DNA of 16,356 nucleotides, from assembly GCA_009885355.1 (NCBI GenBank), contig VFKW01000174.1:1-16356 (forward strand). The letters run 5' to 3'. A program made the translations under genes and the position numbers. Positions 1 through 5,814 of the stretch are shown piece by piece. The notes below the pieces were generated by a model. It did no database searches. It was given only the letters and a program-made list of their open reading frames with translations, and was not told the DNA's origin. Position 1 is the first letter of the stretch. Every line of letters begins with the position of its first letter. This DNA is from Candidatus Berkelbacteria bacterium. GTDB taxonomy: Bacteria; Patescibacteriota; UBA1384; VFKW01.

Positions 1-277
1 GCGCTTCTGTTGTCAAAAGATCTGCTGGTGCAATTATAGCAATTTTTCTCAAACTATTAAATGGGGCAAAACCAAGTTCTCGTTTCAAAGATTTTATCTC
101 ATTAATCGAAATACTAGTATCCCCTTTAACCTTTAAAACATCTTCCCTTGAAGATCCAACGATCCCCACCAGGTCCGTCATCAATTTTTCGCAATCAAAA
201 TATTTGCCCGTGATCACATAGGCGTGATGCAATCGATCATTTGCGATTTGCTTTTCTAACAATTCTTTGTACTTCAT
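1..277 (-). CDS. holB: DNA polymerase III delta'-like clamp-loader subunit, N-terminal part (cut by window edge)
   Basis: The reading frame opens with ATG at 277 and runs off the left edge, so only about 92 residues are visible. It begins MKYKELLEKQ, continues with RLHHAYVITG, and later has SINEIKSLKRELGF followed by LRKIAIIAPADLLTTEA. This is the hallmark order of bacterial delta'/gamma clamp-loader N-termini (HAYLFTG, then EIRELK, then the KIxIIDxADxLTxEA strand). The product would help load the sliding clamp at replication forks. The P-loop site reads GKYFDCEK rather than GxxxxGKT, so ATP binding is probably lost, as in many delta' subunits. The usual IDEAD reads IAPAD. No clear Shine-Dalgarno precedes the ATG. 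A TATTAT box at 287-292 (minus strand) would give an almost leaderless mRNA. An upstream ATG is closed at once by TGA. Family assignment is good; the delta' versus gamma/tau distinction is inferred from the degenerate P-loop. Confidence 0.82.
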   Translation of the reverse strand, partial: MKYKELLEKQIANDRLHHAYVITGKYFDCEKLMTDLVGIVGSSREDVLKVKGDTSISINEIKSLKRELGFAPFNSLRKIAIIAPADLLTTEA

Positions 278-338
278 CGTAAACTCATAATACTACGAAA
301 AACTCATTCTTAAAACCCCTATTTTAATCATATATAGA

Positions 339-367
339 TTGACTTATTAAACTACTTGTGTTATTAT
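339..367 (+). promoter_or_regulatory. Sigma70-type promoter for the leader RNA and zinc-ribbon gene
   Basis: TTGACT (339-344), a 17-nt spacer and TATTAT (362-367) form the best -35/-10 pair seen in the window. Transcription would start near 374, leaving a leader of about 230 nt before the ATG at 602. The promoter is divergent from the clamp-loader gene on the other strand. Confidence 0.7.
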
Positions 368-381
368 AGTGTTGGTTAGTA

Positions 382-576
382 GTTTAGCTCTTTGAGCTTG
401 AAAATGGTAATCCAAATTCTTACAAATGAGGCTAAACCACGAACCTGTTCAAGATACATTCTAGGAGCGAATTAGAGAAAATCTGATGCAGCTGCCAGAA
501 TATATCTTGAATAGGTTCAATAACCCTCAGAGGCAGAGAAAACACATTGCCTCCCAGGGAAAAAGGTCGACACCCT
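382..576 (+). promoter_or_regulatory. Structured 5' leader RNA of the zinc-ribbon gene (unknown class)
   Basis: Read as RNA, this stretch folds into successive helices. Helix A pairs 382-388 (GTTTAGC) with 431-437 (GCTAAAC), extended by 389-394 with 423-429 through two single-base bulges. Helix B pairs 441-456 (GAACCTGTTCAAGATA) with 503-518 over 16 bp with one G-U. It continues as 458-462 with 497-501, then 464-468 with 491-496, and is capped by 471-476/482-487 around a GAAAA loop, giving a nearly continuous 78-nt hairpin. Helix C pairs 530-535 (GAGGCA) with 548-553 (TGCCTC), flanked by CCCT 524-527 with AGGG 556-559. AGGG 556-559 can instead pair with CCCT 573-576, so two folds compete. AGAGG at 591-595 is the ribosome site. 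I do not recognise a known riboswitch, T-box, SRP, 6S or RNase P signature. It could be a cis-regulator or a separate small RNA. Confidence 0.55.
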
Positions 577-601
577 AGGAAAAAATTCGAAGAGGTACAA
601 A

Positions 602-892
602 ATGTTCGAAGACAAAACACTCGCTTGTAAGGATTGTGGAAAAGACTTCATATGGACCGCTGGTGAACAAAAGTTCTATGAAGAAAAAGGCTTTTCTAAT
701 GCTCCTACCCGCTGTCCAGAATGCCGCAAAAACCGCAAAGATGAAAAACGTTCTAGCGATAGAATGTATGACATCACTTGCAAAAACTGTGGCAAGGCTG
801 GTCAGGTTCCATTCCAACCAAGAGACCCTCAAAACGTCCTTTGCGCAGAATGTTTCGAAGCAGAACGCGGACGACGCAAAGAAACTGCTTAA
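602..892 (+). CDS. Small zinc-ribbon protein with CxxC-x17-CxxC domain
   Basis: This 96-residue protein has two metal-binding modules. The first (residues about 9-42) is CKDCGKDFIWTAGEQ followed by FYEEKGF and CPECRK. This matches the 'probable zinc-ribbon' family in which a WTAGEQxFY segment separates two CxxC pairs. The second (about 57-87) has CKNCGKAGQVPFQPRDP and then LCAEC, the CxxC-x17-CxxC arrangement. All eight cysteines are present, so two zinc sites are expected. The protein is highly charged, has no signal peptide or membrane segment, and should be cytoplasmic. Its function is unknown; such proteins are common and well expressed in Patescibacteria and a nucleic-acid or ribosome association is a guess. 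The start is supported by AGAGG 6 nt upstream. It is monocistronic, with a strong promoter, a long structured leader and an intrinsic terminator, which suggests a regulated, abundant product. Confidence 0.88.
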   Translation: MFEDKTLACKDCGKDFIWTAGEQKFYEEKGFSNAPTRCPECRKNRKDEKRSSDRMYDITCKNCGKAGQVPFQPRDPQNVLCAECFEAERGRRKETA

Positions 893-911
893 TCATTACC
901 TGAAGCAAAAA

Positions 912-943
912 AAACAAAAATCCCGCCTCACGGCGGGGTTTTT
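912..943. terminator. Bidirectional intrinsic terminator between the zinc-ribbon gene and rpmB
   Basis: The stem 921-927 (TCCCGCC) pairs with 932-938 (GGCGGGG) around a TCAC loop. It is preceded by an A-tract and followed by TTTTT (939-943). The A/T tracts on both sides make it work for both convergent genes. Confidence 0.9.
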
Positions 944-988
944 GTTATAATCAATTTTTAATTTAAACCTGTCGTCAGACCGCCCCCC

Positions 989-1018
989 TAACTCCCAACT
1001 ACTAACTACCAGCTACTA
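989..1018 (-). repeat. Post-stop tandem heptamer array downstream of rpmB
   Basis: Read on the minus strand from the rpmB stop codon: TAG, then TAGCTGG, TAGTTAG, TAGTTGG and GAGTTA. The imperfect 7-nt units place TAG at offsets 0, 3, 10, 14 and 17 from the stop, covering all three frames. It ends in a run of six G's before a TCTGACGACAGG stretch. The same kind of array follows tyrS, yacL and ftsQ. Confidence 0.75.
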
Positions 1019-1207
1019 TTTAGCTACTGCCGCTTCCTTATTCATAGTTCTCATACAACGAGTACATACCACAAAACCATTCCACTTTTGTAGATTTGGC
1101 TTGACTGTTCTTTTTGTTTCAGGACCACGATGGCGCCATTTGCCCGAATGCAAATGTCTTCCGATTCCTGCTTTAATTGGTTCTTTTCCACAAGCTTGGC
1201 AAAACAT
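1016..1207 (-). CDS. rpmB: 50S ribosomal protein L28, zinc-binding type
   Basis: This 63-residue protein is a structural component of the large ribosomal subunit near the E site. It begins MFCQACGKEP and keeps the L28 core GxxxxHSGK followed by TKRTVKPNLQK. The zinc-binding cysteine pairs are C3/C6 and C48/C51 (CQAC and CTRC). The HLHSGKWRHRGPETKR segment is longer and more basic than the SHSxxKTKR of E. coli or Bacillus L28, a form I associate with Parcubacteria-like genomes (from memory). The start is supported by GGAGGA 6 nt before the ATG. The gene is convergent with the zinc-ribbon gene and shares its terminator. Its stop is directly followed by the heptamer array. A minus-strand promoter lies just upstream. 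Confidence 0.95.
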   Translation of the reverse strand: MFCQACGKEPIKAGIGRHLHSGKWRHRGPETKRTVKPNLQKWNGFVVCTRCMRTMNKEAAVAK

Positions 1208-1243
1208 TATTCCTCCATTGAGTAAAATCTTATATTCTGATAT

Positions 1244-1274
1244 ATTATATACGATAAGAAAATTAAGTTAACAA
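1244..1274 (-). promoter_or_regulatory. Probable rpmB promoter
   Basis: On the minus strand, TATAAT (1244-1249) has TTGTTA (1269-1274) upstream with a 19-nt spacer. The -10 is perfect and the spacing is long. It would give a leader of about 30 nt including the GGAGGA ribosome site at 1212-1217. A plus-strand TATAAC at 1281-1286 may serve the divergent protease gene, but no good -35 is seen for it. Confidence 0.45.
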
Positions 1275-1306
1275 AATAATTATAACAAATCAAAGGAAAA
1301 AAATCA

Positions 1307-1924
1307 ATGCCTTATGAAATATATTCCCTAATCATATTACTAGCAACTATTCTTTTCAGTTTTTCCGTCCACGAAATGGCTCATGCCTGGGTCGCAAATC
1401 GCCTCGGCGATCCAACCGCAAAAACGGAAGGCCGCATAAGCCTCAATCCCCTCGCCCACTGGGACCCGATTGGCACAACCCTGCTCGTCGTTCTTATTAT
1501 ACTAAGGACTCTTGGTCTAAGTGTTCCGGTTTTCGGCTGGGGCAAACCAGTTCCCATCAATCCCCGACATTTCAAAGACTTCAAAAAACATCTTCTTTTA
1601 TCTTCCCTAGCCGGCCCCATCAGCAATCTTCTGATCGCCATTATTTTTGCCATGCTCATCCGATTTTTGATTCCATCCAGCAGTATCTTTTTTGAAATTA
1701 TCTTACAAATTGTCTTTATCAATGTTTCTCTAGCCGTATTCAACCTCATTCCAATGCCTCCACTTGATGGCGCCGAAATCCTCCGTTCCATACTTCCGGA
1801 CGCAACTTATGAGAAAATCGAAGCCAACTCCTATTTTTTCATATTTGCTGTCATCGCGCTGATTATGTTTTTCCCGCAAATCCTCAGCTCCATCATTTCA
1901 GCCATCGTAAATATCATCGTCTAG
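1307..1924 (+). CDS. Site-2 protease family (M50) membrane metalloprotease
   Basis: This 205-residue polytopic intramembrane zinc protease has the catalytic HEMAH (H22, E23, H26) inside the first hydrophobic segment. The family's NPLAHWDPIG sequence (47-56), GWGKPVPIN (77-85) and SLAGPISN (100-107) follow. The third zinc ligand lies in NLIPMPPLDG (D154). All catalytic residues are intact. There is no PDZ or CBS domain, so it belongs to the small, stripped-down M50B group. Members cut transmembrane substrates such as anti-sigma factors or signal-peptide remnants; the substrate cannot be told from context. The start is supported by AAAGGA 9 nt upstream of the ATG. It is divergent from rpmB and no partner gene is co-transcribed. 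I see no U-tailed terminator just after the stop, only the palindrome-rich gap. Confidence 0.93.
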   Translation: MPYEIYSLIILLATILFSFSVHEMAHAWVANRLGDPTAKTEGRISLNPLAHWDPIGTTLLVVLIILRTLGLSVPVFGWGKPVPINPRHFKDFKKHLLLSSLAGPISNLLIAIIFAMLIRFLIPSSSIFFEIILQIVFINVSLAVFNLIPMPPLDGAEILRSILPDATYEKIEANSYFFIFAVIALIMFFPQILSSIISAIVNIIV

Positions 1925-2122
1925 CTTGAAAAAAACCCTCTAAACAAATATAATAACCATAGTCCTAACATTGATCCCGTCAGGGATTCTAGGCCTGATT
2001 ACATTTTGGGTCAACACTTCATTATATTGAAGTCTGCGTTCATTTTCACCGTGGTGACAATGACAGGACATCTTATTATATATACGAGGGCCAATTTGTC
2101 TTCAGGCTGTTAGGACATGACA
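1925..2122. other. Non-coding gap with several short palindromes and a repeated AGGACAT motif
   Basis: No open reading frame with a ribosome site is visible. The stretch holds three small inverted repeats: ATCCC-gtca-GGGAT (1974-1987), ACTTCA-ttatat-TGAAGT (2016-2033) and TCACC-gt-GGTGA (2046-2057). AGGACAT occurs twice in direct orientation (2065-2071 and 2112-2118), each close to TGACA-like sequence. This could be a decayed mobile-element end or a 3' UTR of the protease gene. I cannot assign it. Confidence 0.5.
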
Positions 2123-2209
2123 AAGTATCAAGTATCAGGTATTAAGTATTAAGAAAAAATAACCTCGGCGCGCACGCCCTTAATACTATATACTTAATAC
2201 TAAATACTT
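2123..2209. repeat. Hairpin element made of AGTATTA-like heptamers with a GC cap
   Basis: The left arm (2123-2153) is four imperfect heptamers of the type AGTATCA/AGTATTA. The right arm (2179-2209) is its inverted counterpart, 25 of 31 positions complementary. Between them sits a small GC-rich hairpin, GGCG-cgca-CGCC (2167-2178), so the whole forms one 87-nt cruciform-capable unit. It ends 7 nt before tRNA-Pro. A 3'-UTR/terminator-like role for the upstream gene or a small dispersed repeat are both possible. Confidence 0.75.
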
Positions 2210-2216
2210 CTCCGTT

Positions 2217-2292
2217 CGGGGTATAGCACAGTTGGTAGTGCGCTGGGCTGGGGGTCCAGAGGTCGTCAGTTCGAGTCTGACTACTCCGACCA
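2217..2292 (+). tRNA. tRNA-Pro (anticodon GGG)
   Basis: This is a complete 76-nt cloverleaf. The acceptor stem is CGGGGTA (2217-2223) with TACTCCG (2282-2288) and one G-U. The D-arm is GCAC/GTGC with loop AGTTGGTA. The anticodon stem is CTGGG/TCCAG around loop CTGGGGG, with anticodon GGG at 2250-2252. The T-arm is GTCAG/CTGAC with TTCGAGT. The discriminator is A2289 and CCA is encoded (2290-2292). The C1-G72 pair with A73 is the usual proline identity set in bacteria. GGG reads CCC and, by wobble, CCU; a UGG tRNA elsewhere would be needed for CCA/CCG. Confidence 0.96.
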
Positions 2293-2300
2293 AATAAATA

Positions 2301-2309
2301 TGTTATAAT
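2301..2309 (+). promoter_or_regulatory. Extended -10 promoter for the PP2C-like gene
   Basis: TGTTATAAT is a perfect extended -10 (TGnTATAAT). The -35 region would fall in the tRNA 3' end and shows no consensus, as is typical of extended -10 promoters. Transcription would start near 2316, a few bases before the ribosome site GGAGGG (2319-2324). Read-through from the tRNA is also possible since no terminator separates them. Confidence 0.55.
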
Positions 2310-2331
2310 AGATCTATTGGAGGGATTTTTC

Positions 2332-4419
2332 ATGGTTTATGCCCTGAAAACACAACGAATCACAACCAAAAAACTACCCAAAGATCGTTTTCTGACCTGT
2401 CAGATCCACCCTTCCTCAGAAGAAAAAGAAGGCTATTCCGGCTGCCTTTTTTCACTTATCGAAATTGATACAAAACAATCCGTCAGCCAGATCGGCCACA
2501 GTATTATAAACACCACTGCTCGTGAATATTTTCGCGGCACACACACCGATGTAGCTGAAAATTTTGAATTATCTCTTAAAAAAACAAATGATATCCTAGC
2601 CAATTATACCCAAGAAGGACAAACCGATTGGATCGGCAACCTCCACGGCCTCATCGCCCTTATATATAAAGATGAAATTCACCTCACCTGTGTCGGCAAA
2701 TCATATGCTCTACTCATTCGCGATGGCAAAATGATCAACATCACCCCAGAAACCAACGACGAAAATGAAGACATCCACCCTCTCTGCACTTTTTCAAACA
2801 TAACCAGCGGACCGCTTGAAAAGAATGATGTCATCCTGATCGCCAGTCAAAATATTTTTTCCCACATCGACAAAAAAGAACTGCGACAATTAATTGAGTT
2901 AAACTCCATTGAAGACGCCTCCATCGAATTAGCCCATATCCTAAGTGAAGAAAAAATTTTTGACACAAATGTTCTACTCATCGAAACGACCACCAAGGAA
3001 GATATTGCAAACGAACCCCTTTCCAGCGCTCCGGAAAGCATCTATCTAGATGAACTCAACGATTCATTTTTCCGCCGATTAAGACTTTTCCATCAAAAAA
3101 GCCTAAAACCGGCTCTGAAAAAAACTCATCATAGCTGCAAAAAAAACGCTCGATCAATTTACCATTGGACAAAAGAAAAAAAAATCCTTCAAAAATTAAA
3201 ACATTCATCCATTATCCTAAAGCCGATACTGCCGGCACTTCAAAAACTCAGCAAAAAACTTCCTGCCTTTCAAAAATCCCAAGAATCATCCCCTAACGTC
3301 AAAATAAACCATTATTCCCGCCTTCATTCCTTAAATCTAAAAAAACTACCCCGATATCCAACTATCATCGGCATTTTATTAATTATCCTTATTATCAGCC
3401 TTTTTATCAAATTGCGTCCGCATGAGTCCAAAAAAACCATTCAAAAAAATAATACATCCCCAATCAACAATATCGATACTTCCTCTTTACAAACAAAATT
3501 CAATCTTGCCAAAAGCGCCTCTGATAAAGAAGCAATCAATATTTTACAAGAAATCATCAAAAGCTTAGACAATAAAAAACTCACCTCCCAACAATCCGAT
3601 CTATTGAGCCAGACTGAATCTCGCTACAATACCCTGACTTCTTCAGAAACTTTAACAATCCCGTCCCCAAAAATTACTCTTCCTGAAAAAAACCTCAAAA
3701 TTGCTATTTTGGAAAACATCATCTATGCTTTTGGCCAGACCAATATTTACAAAGGTCAAATCAACCAATCAAAACTTTCCTCAACCATCAAAGTTGCTTC
3801 AACTGATGGTGTTATCTCTTCCATAGCTGGTCCGACCAGTACCAAAACATTTTATATTACAACCTCAAGGCAAAAAATTTTAGAGTACATCCCGACAAAA
3901 AACCAATTAACCGAAGTTAAATCAACCGAACCATGGAAAAATGCTACGTCGATTGCCAATTTTAATACCAATATATATCTACTCGACAATCAGACAAATC
4001 AAATTTGGAAATATGTTTTAGGAACCAATGGATCATATGGCAAAGCAGCAGGCTATCTTTCCACCCCAAATGAAGAAATTTCCGAATTACCAAATCTAAC
4101 AATCGACAGCATACTTTACGGGATTGAAAAAAACGGACAAGTCTATGCAATTAAGAAATCAGGGTTAACCCAAATTCCTCTGACCAAACTCCCCTCGCCA
4201 AAAATGCAACCGCAAAATCCCATTTCTCTTACTACAAGCTCAGAAAATAGCTATTTCTTTATCACAGAACCAGCCCGCCTTACCCTTATAGACAAACAAG
4301 GCAAATATTACAAACAATTCAATCTCAAAGGCGCAACTATTAAAAATATTTTTGTCCAACCAATTTTAAAAAAGGCCTGGATCGCAACCGACCAAGCCCT
4401 TTTCTCATTCAATTACTAG
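2332..4419 (+). CDS. Membrane protein with degenerate PP2C-like domain and propeller-like C-terminus
   Basis: The 695-residue protein starts at ATG 2332, 7 nt after GGAGGG; an in-frame TTG 15 nt upstream sits before the ribosome site. Residues 1 to about 225 look like a PP2C/SpoIIE-type phosphatase fold: the strand pattern HGLIALIYKDEIHLTCVGKS (105-124), then GPLEKNDVILIASQNIF and FDTNVLLIET. Key acids are gone. GDSR reads GKSY (122-125), SDG reads SQN (172-174), and there is no DGMGG near the N-terminus. It is probably a non-catalytic sensor or scaffold. A basic linker (about 235-340) precedes one transmembrane helix (344-359). A helical, possibly coiled region (about 385-440) is next, followed by repeated beta-rich segments such as FYITTSRQKILEYIP, IYLLDNQTNQIWKY, ILYGIEKNGQVYAIK and KAWIATDQALFSF, which suggest a beta-propeller outside the membrane. 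The architecture would link an extracytoplasmic ligand to the cytoplasm. Partners are unknown and the gene stands alone, convergent with tyrS. Confidence 0.78.
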   Translation: MVYALKTQRITTKKLPKDRFLTCQIHPSSEEKEGYSGCLFSLIEIDTKQSVSQIGHSIINTTAREYFRGTHTDVAENFELSLKKTNDILANYTQEGQTDWIGNLHGLIALIYKDEIHLTCVGKSYALLIRDGKMINITPETNDENEDIHPLCTFSNITSGPLEKNDVILIASQNIFSHIDKKELRQLIELNSIEDASIELAHILSEEKIFDTNVLLIETTTKEDIANEPLSSAPESIYLDELNDSFFRRLRLFHQKSLKPALKKTHHSCKKNARSIYHWTKEKKILQKLKHSSIILKPILPALQKLSKKLPAFQKSQESSPNVKINHYSRLHSLNLKKLPRYPTIIGILLIILIISLFIKLRPHESKKTIQKNNTSPINNIDTSSLQTKFNLAKSASDKEAINILQEIIKSLDNKKLTSQQSDLLSQTESRYNTLTSSETLTIPSPKITLPEKNLKIAILENIIYAFGQTNIYKGQINQSKLSSTIKVASTDGVISSIAGPTSTKTFYITTSRQKILEYIPTKNQLTEVKSTEPWKNATSIANFNTNIYLLDNQTNQIWKYVLGTNGSYGKAAGYLSTPNEEISELPNLTIDSILYGIEKNGQVYAIKKSGLTQIPLTKLPSPKMQPQNPISLTTSSENSYFFITEPARLTLIDKQGKYYKQFNLKGATIKNIFVQPILKKAWIATDQALFSFNY

Positions 4420-4528
4420 CCACTATGTGGCCCCTTAGGGACTTATCCCGCCGCGGCCGCACCCCGCCAACCGGCGGTGGCTATCCTACTATTTAATTCT
4501 TACCAGCCCCAACGGGGCCCCTTCGGGG
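4420..4528. repeat. GC-rich composite intergenic element, copy 1
   Basis: Starting at the PP2C-like gene's own stop, TAGCCA-C-TATGTGGCCC and then GGGACTTAT (4417-4446) match 12610-12639 at 26 of 30 positions. It is followed by a GC island containing GCGGCCGC (4453-4460) and a hairpin CCGCC-aacc-GGCGG (4464-4477). Next are the word TTAATTCTTACC and nested palindromes GCCCC-aac-GGGGC and GCCCC-ttc-GGGGC. It stands out by base composition from the AT-rich genes around it. Confidence 0.7.
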
Positions 4529-4530
4529 CT
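4505..4530. terminator. Possible bidirectional terminator hairpin between the PP2C-like gene and tyrS
   Basis: AGCCCC (4505-4510) can pair with GGGGCT (4525-4530), enclosing the self-complementary GGGGCCCC. Two smaller alternative hairpins share the central block. The genes converge here, so termination is expected, but there is no U-tract on either side, so this is not a classical intrinsic terminator. Confidence 0.4.
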
Positions 4531-4563
4531 TATTGCTTACAAGCTTACTAGCTTACTAGCTTA
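4529..4563 (-). repeat. Post-stop tandem octamer array downstream of tyrS
   Basis: On the minus strand the tyrS stop TAA is the first triplet of an imperfect octamer array: TAAGCTAG, TAAGCTAG, TAAGCTTG, TAAGCAA, TAAG. Stops fall at offsets 0, 5, 8, 13 and 16, so every frame is closed. The array abuts the GGGGC palindromes of the intergenic element. Confidence 0.8.
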
Positions 4564-5739
4564 TTTAACTACTAACCTGTAGAACTTTCTCTTCCCAGTC
4601 TGCAATACTGCCCTGTCTTGGAGCTTTACCTTCACTTCCGGATCTTTCACAACTTCTTCATTAATTTTCACTCCGCCCTGTTCTACCAATCTTCTGGCCT
4701 GACTTCGGCTCATTTCTTTTTCAACCTTAGCAATCAAATCAACAATCGTTCCAGAGAAATCCGACAACTTAACTTCCGGAATATCATCCGGTATTTTTTT
4801 ATCTCGAATAGTGTGATTAAAATAATCCAATGCCTTTTCTGCCGCTTCAATATCATAATAAATTTCCACGATCAAATATGCCAACCGGGCCTTTACATCT
4901 CGCGGGTTTGCCCCTTCTTTCAACTCTTTATCTACTATTTTCAAACCACCTGGGGAAATATCCGTAGCCAATTCAAAATAATTATAAATAGCCTCATCTG
5001 GTATCGACATCACTTTTCCAAACATCTCTTCAGGTTTATCAGTTACCCCGATCGCATTTCCTAAACTTTTTGACATCTTCTCTTTCCCATCAGTCCCAAC
5101 CAACAAAGGCACAGTAATCACTTCCTGGGGAACTTGACCCATTTTTCGCTGCAGATCCCTACCTGCCAAATTATTAAATTTCTGATCTGTTCCGCCAAGT
5201 TCAACATCAGACCTGACCATTACCGAATCATAAGCTTGCATCGCCGGATAAATCAATTCATGCATTCCGATATCCATCCCGCCCTTAAATCTCTTTGAAA
5301 AATCATCCCTTTCCATGATTTGAGCGACCGTAAAATTAGATAACAGATCAAGCCAATCGCTAAAACTAAATTTATTAAACCATTTTGAATTTTTTACCAC
5401 CTCAACTTTAGACATATCCAAAACCTTGCCAACTTGCTTCAAATAGGTCTTCGCATTGTACTGGATCTCTTTTTCTGTTAACATTGGCCTTGTCTTCTTT
5501 TTCCCAGTCGGATCCCCTATTCTGGCCGTATAATCCCCTATGATAAAAATAATTGTATGACCCTGTTTTTGAAAATCTCTCAACTTATTAATTACTACCA
5601 TATGACCCAAATGAATATCAGGCGAAGTCGGATCAACACCCAATTTAATTCTTAGCTTTCGATTCCCCCCAAGTCGTTTAACAAGAGACTTCTCCTCAAT
5701 CACTTCACTCACACCTTTGTTTAAAATTTCTTCATTCAT
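4561..5739 (-). CDS. tyrS: Tyrosyl-tRNA synthetase
   Basis: This 392-residue class I synthetase charges tRNA-Tyr in the cytoplasm. The Rossmann catalytic domain carries the HIGH signature as HLGH (43-46), inside KLGVDPTSPDIHLGH. Tyrosine-binding/dimer-face elements follow: YPAMQAYDSV (164-173) and ELGGTDQKFN (180-189). The KMSKS loop is intact (221-225). An anticodon-binding helical region follows and an S4 RNA-binding domain closes the protein (about 330-392, with SRSQARRLVEQGGVKIN). The HLGH and DPTSPDIHLGH forms put it in the TyrZ-like branch. The ATG at 5739 has GGAAAGG 8 nt upstream. It is transcribed alone, divergent from the PBP gene with a shared control region, and its stop is embedded in the octamer array. 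I see no T-box leader in the short 5' UTR. Confidence 0.98.
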   Translation of the reverse strand: MNEEILNKGVSEVIEEKSLVKRLGGNRKLRIKLGVDPTSPDIHLGHMVVINKLRDFQKQGHTIIFIIGDYTARIGDPTGKKKTRPMLTEKEIQYNAKTYLKQVGKVLDMSKVEVVKNSKWFNKFSFSDWLDLLSNFTVAQIMERDDFSKRFKGGMDIGMHELIYPAMQAYDSVMVRSDVELGGTDQKFNNLAGRDLQRKMGQVPQEVITVPLLVGTDGKEKMSKSLGNAIGVTDKPEEMFGKVMSIPDEAIYNYFELATDISPGGLKIVDKELKEGANPRDVKARLAYLIVEIYYDIEAAEKALDYFNHTIRDKKIPDDIPEVKLSDFSGTIVDLIAKVEKEMSRSQARRLVEQGGVKINEEVVKDPEVKVKLQDRAVLQTGKRKFYRLVVK

Positions 5740-5773
5740 GCCTTAAACCTTTCCTAAATACCTATCATTTCTA

Positions 5774-5801
5774 ATTCTATTACAATATTGTATAATGTAA
5801 A
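5774..5801 (-). promoter_or_regulatory. tyrS promoter overlapping a palindrome and the PBP -10
   Basis: On the minus strand, TTTACA (5796-5801) and TAGAAT (5774-5779) with a 16-nt spacer match consensus 5/6 each. On the plus strand a perfect TATAAT (5791-5796) would serve the PBP gene, though its -35 is weak. The 12-bp palindrome TACAATATTGTA (5781-5792) sits in the tyrS spacer and touches the PBP -10, an operator-like position. Confidence 0.5.
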
Positions 5802-5814
5802 GTGGAGAATACAT

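Noticed and set aside
404..475. Short frame (about 23 codons) inside the zinc-ribbon leader as a leader peptide
   Set aside because: It has no convincing ribosome site and runs through strong RNA helices; it has no run of regulatory codons.
382..576. Leader RNA as SRP RNA, 6S RNA, RNase P RNA or a T-box
   Set aside because: None of the conserved words of these classes that I know is present (such as GGUCAGGUCCGGAAGGAAGCAGCC-type or TGGNACCGCG-type segments).
636..950. Second plus-strand frame overlapping the zinc-ribbon gene
   Set aside because: It is lysine-rich out-of-frame translation without a ribosome site, and it runs through the terminator; the other frame has two clear zinc motifs.
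989..1018. Tandem arrays as CRISPR repeats
   Set aside because: Units are 7-8 nt with no spacers, and no cas genes are present.
2317..2331. Upstream TTG start for the PP2C-like gene
   Set aside because: It lies before the GGAGGG ribosome site, which is correctly spaced for ATG 2332.
2142..2333. Minus-strand 63-codon frame across the tRNA region
   Set aside because: It is the well-known antisense shadow of a tRNA (contains SSQTRTDDL and HYQLCYTP); the cloverleaf on the plus strand is complete.
4453..4460. GCGGCCGC island as a cloning artefact
   Set aside because: It lies in a natural-looking intergenic element related to a second copy elsewhere, and no vector-like sequence surrounds it.
4618..5064. 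Plus-strand 148-codon frame opposite tyrS
   Set aside because: It is antisense to a well-conserved synthetase, rich in F/I/N/S as expected for a shadow, and has no ribosome site.
5788..5814. Upstream TTG start for the PBP gene
   Set aside because: It overlaps the TATAAT box and precedes GTGGAG; ATG 5815 is properly spaced.
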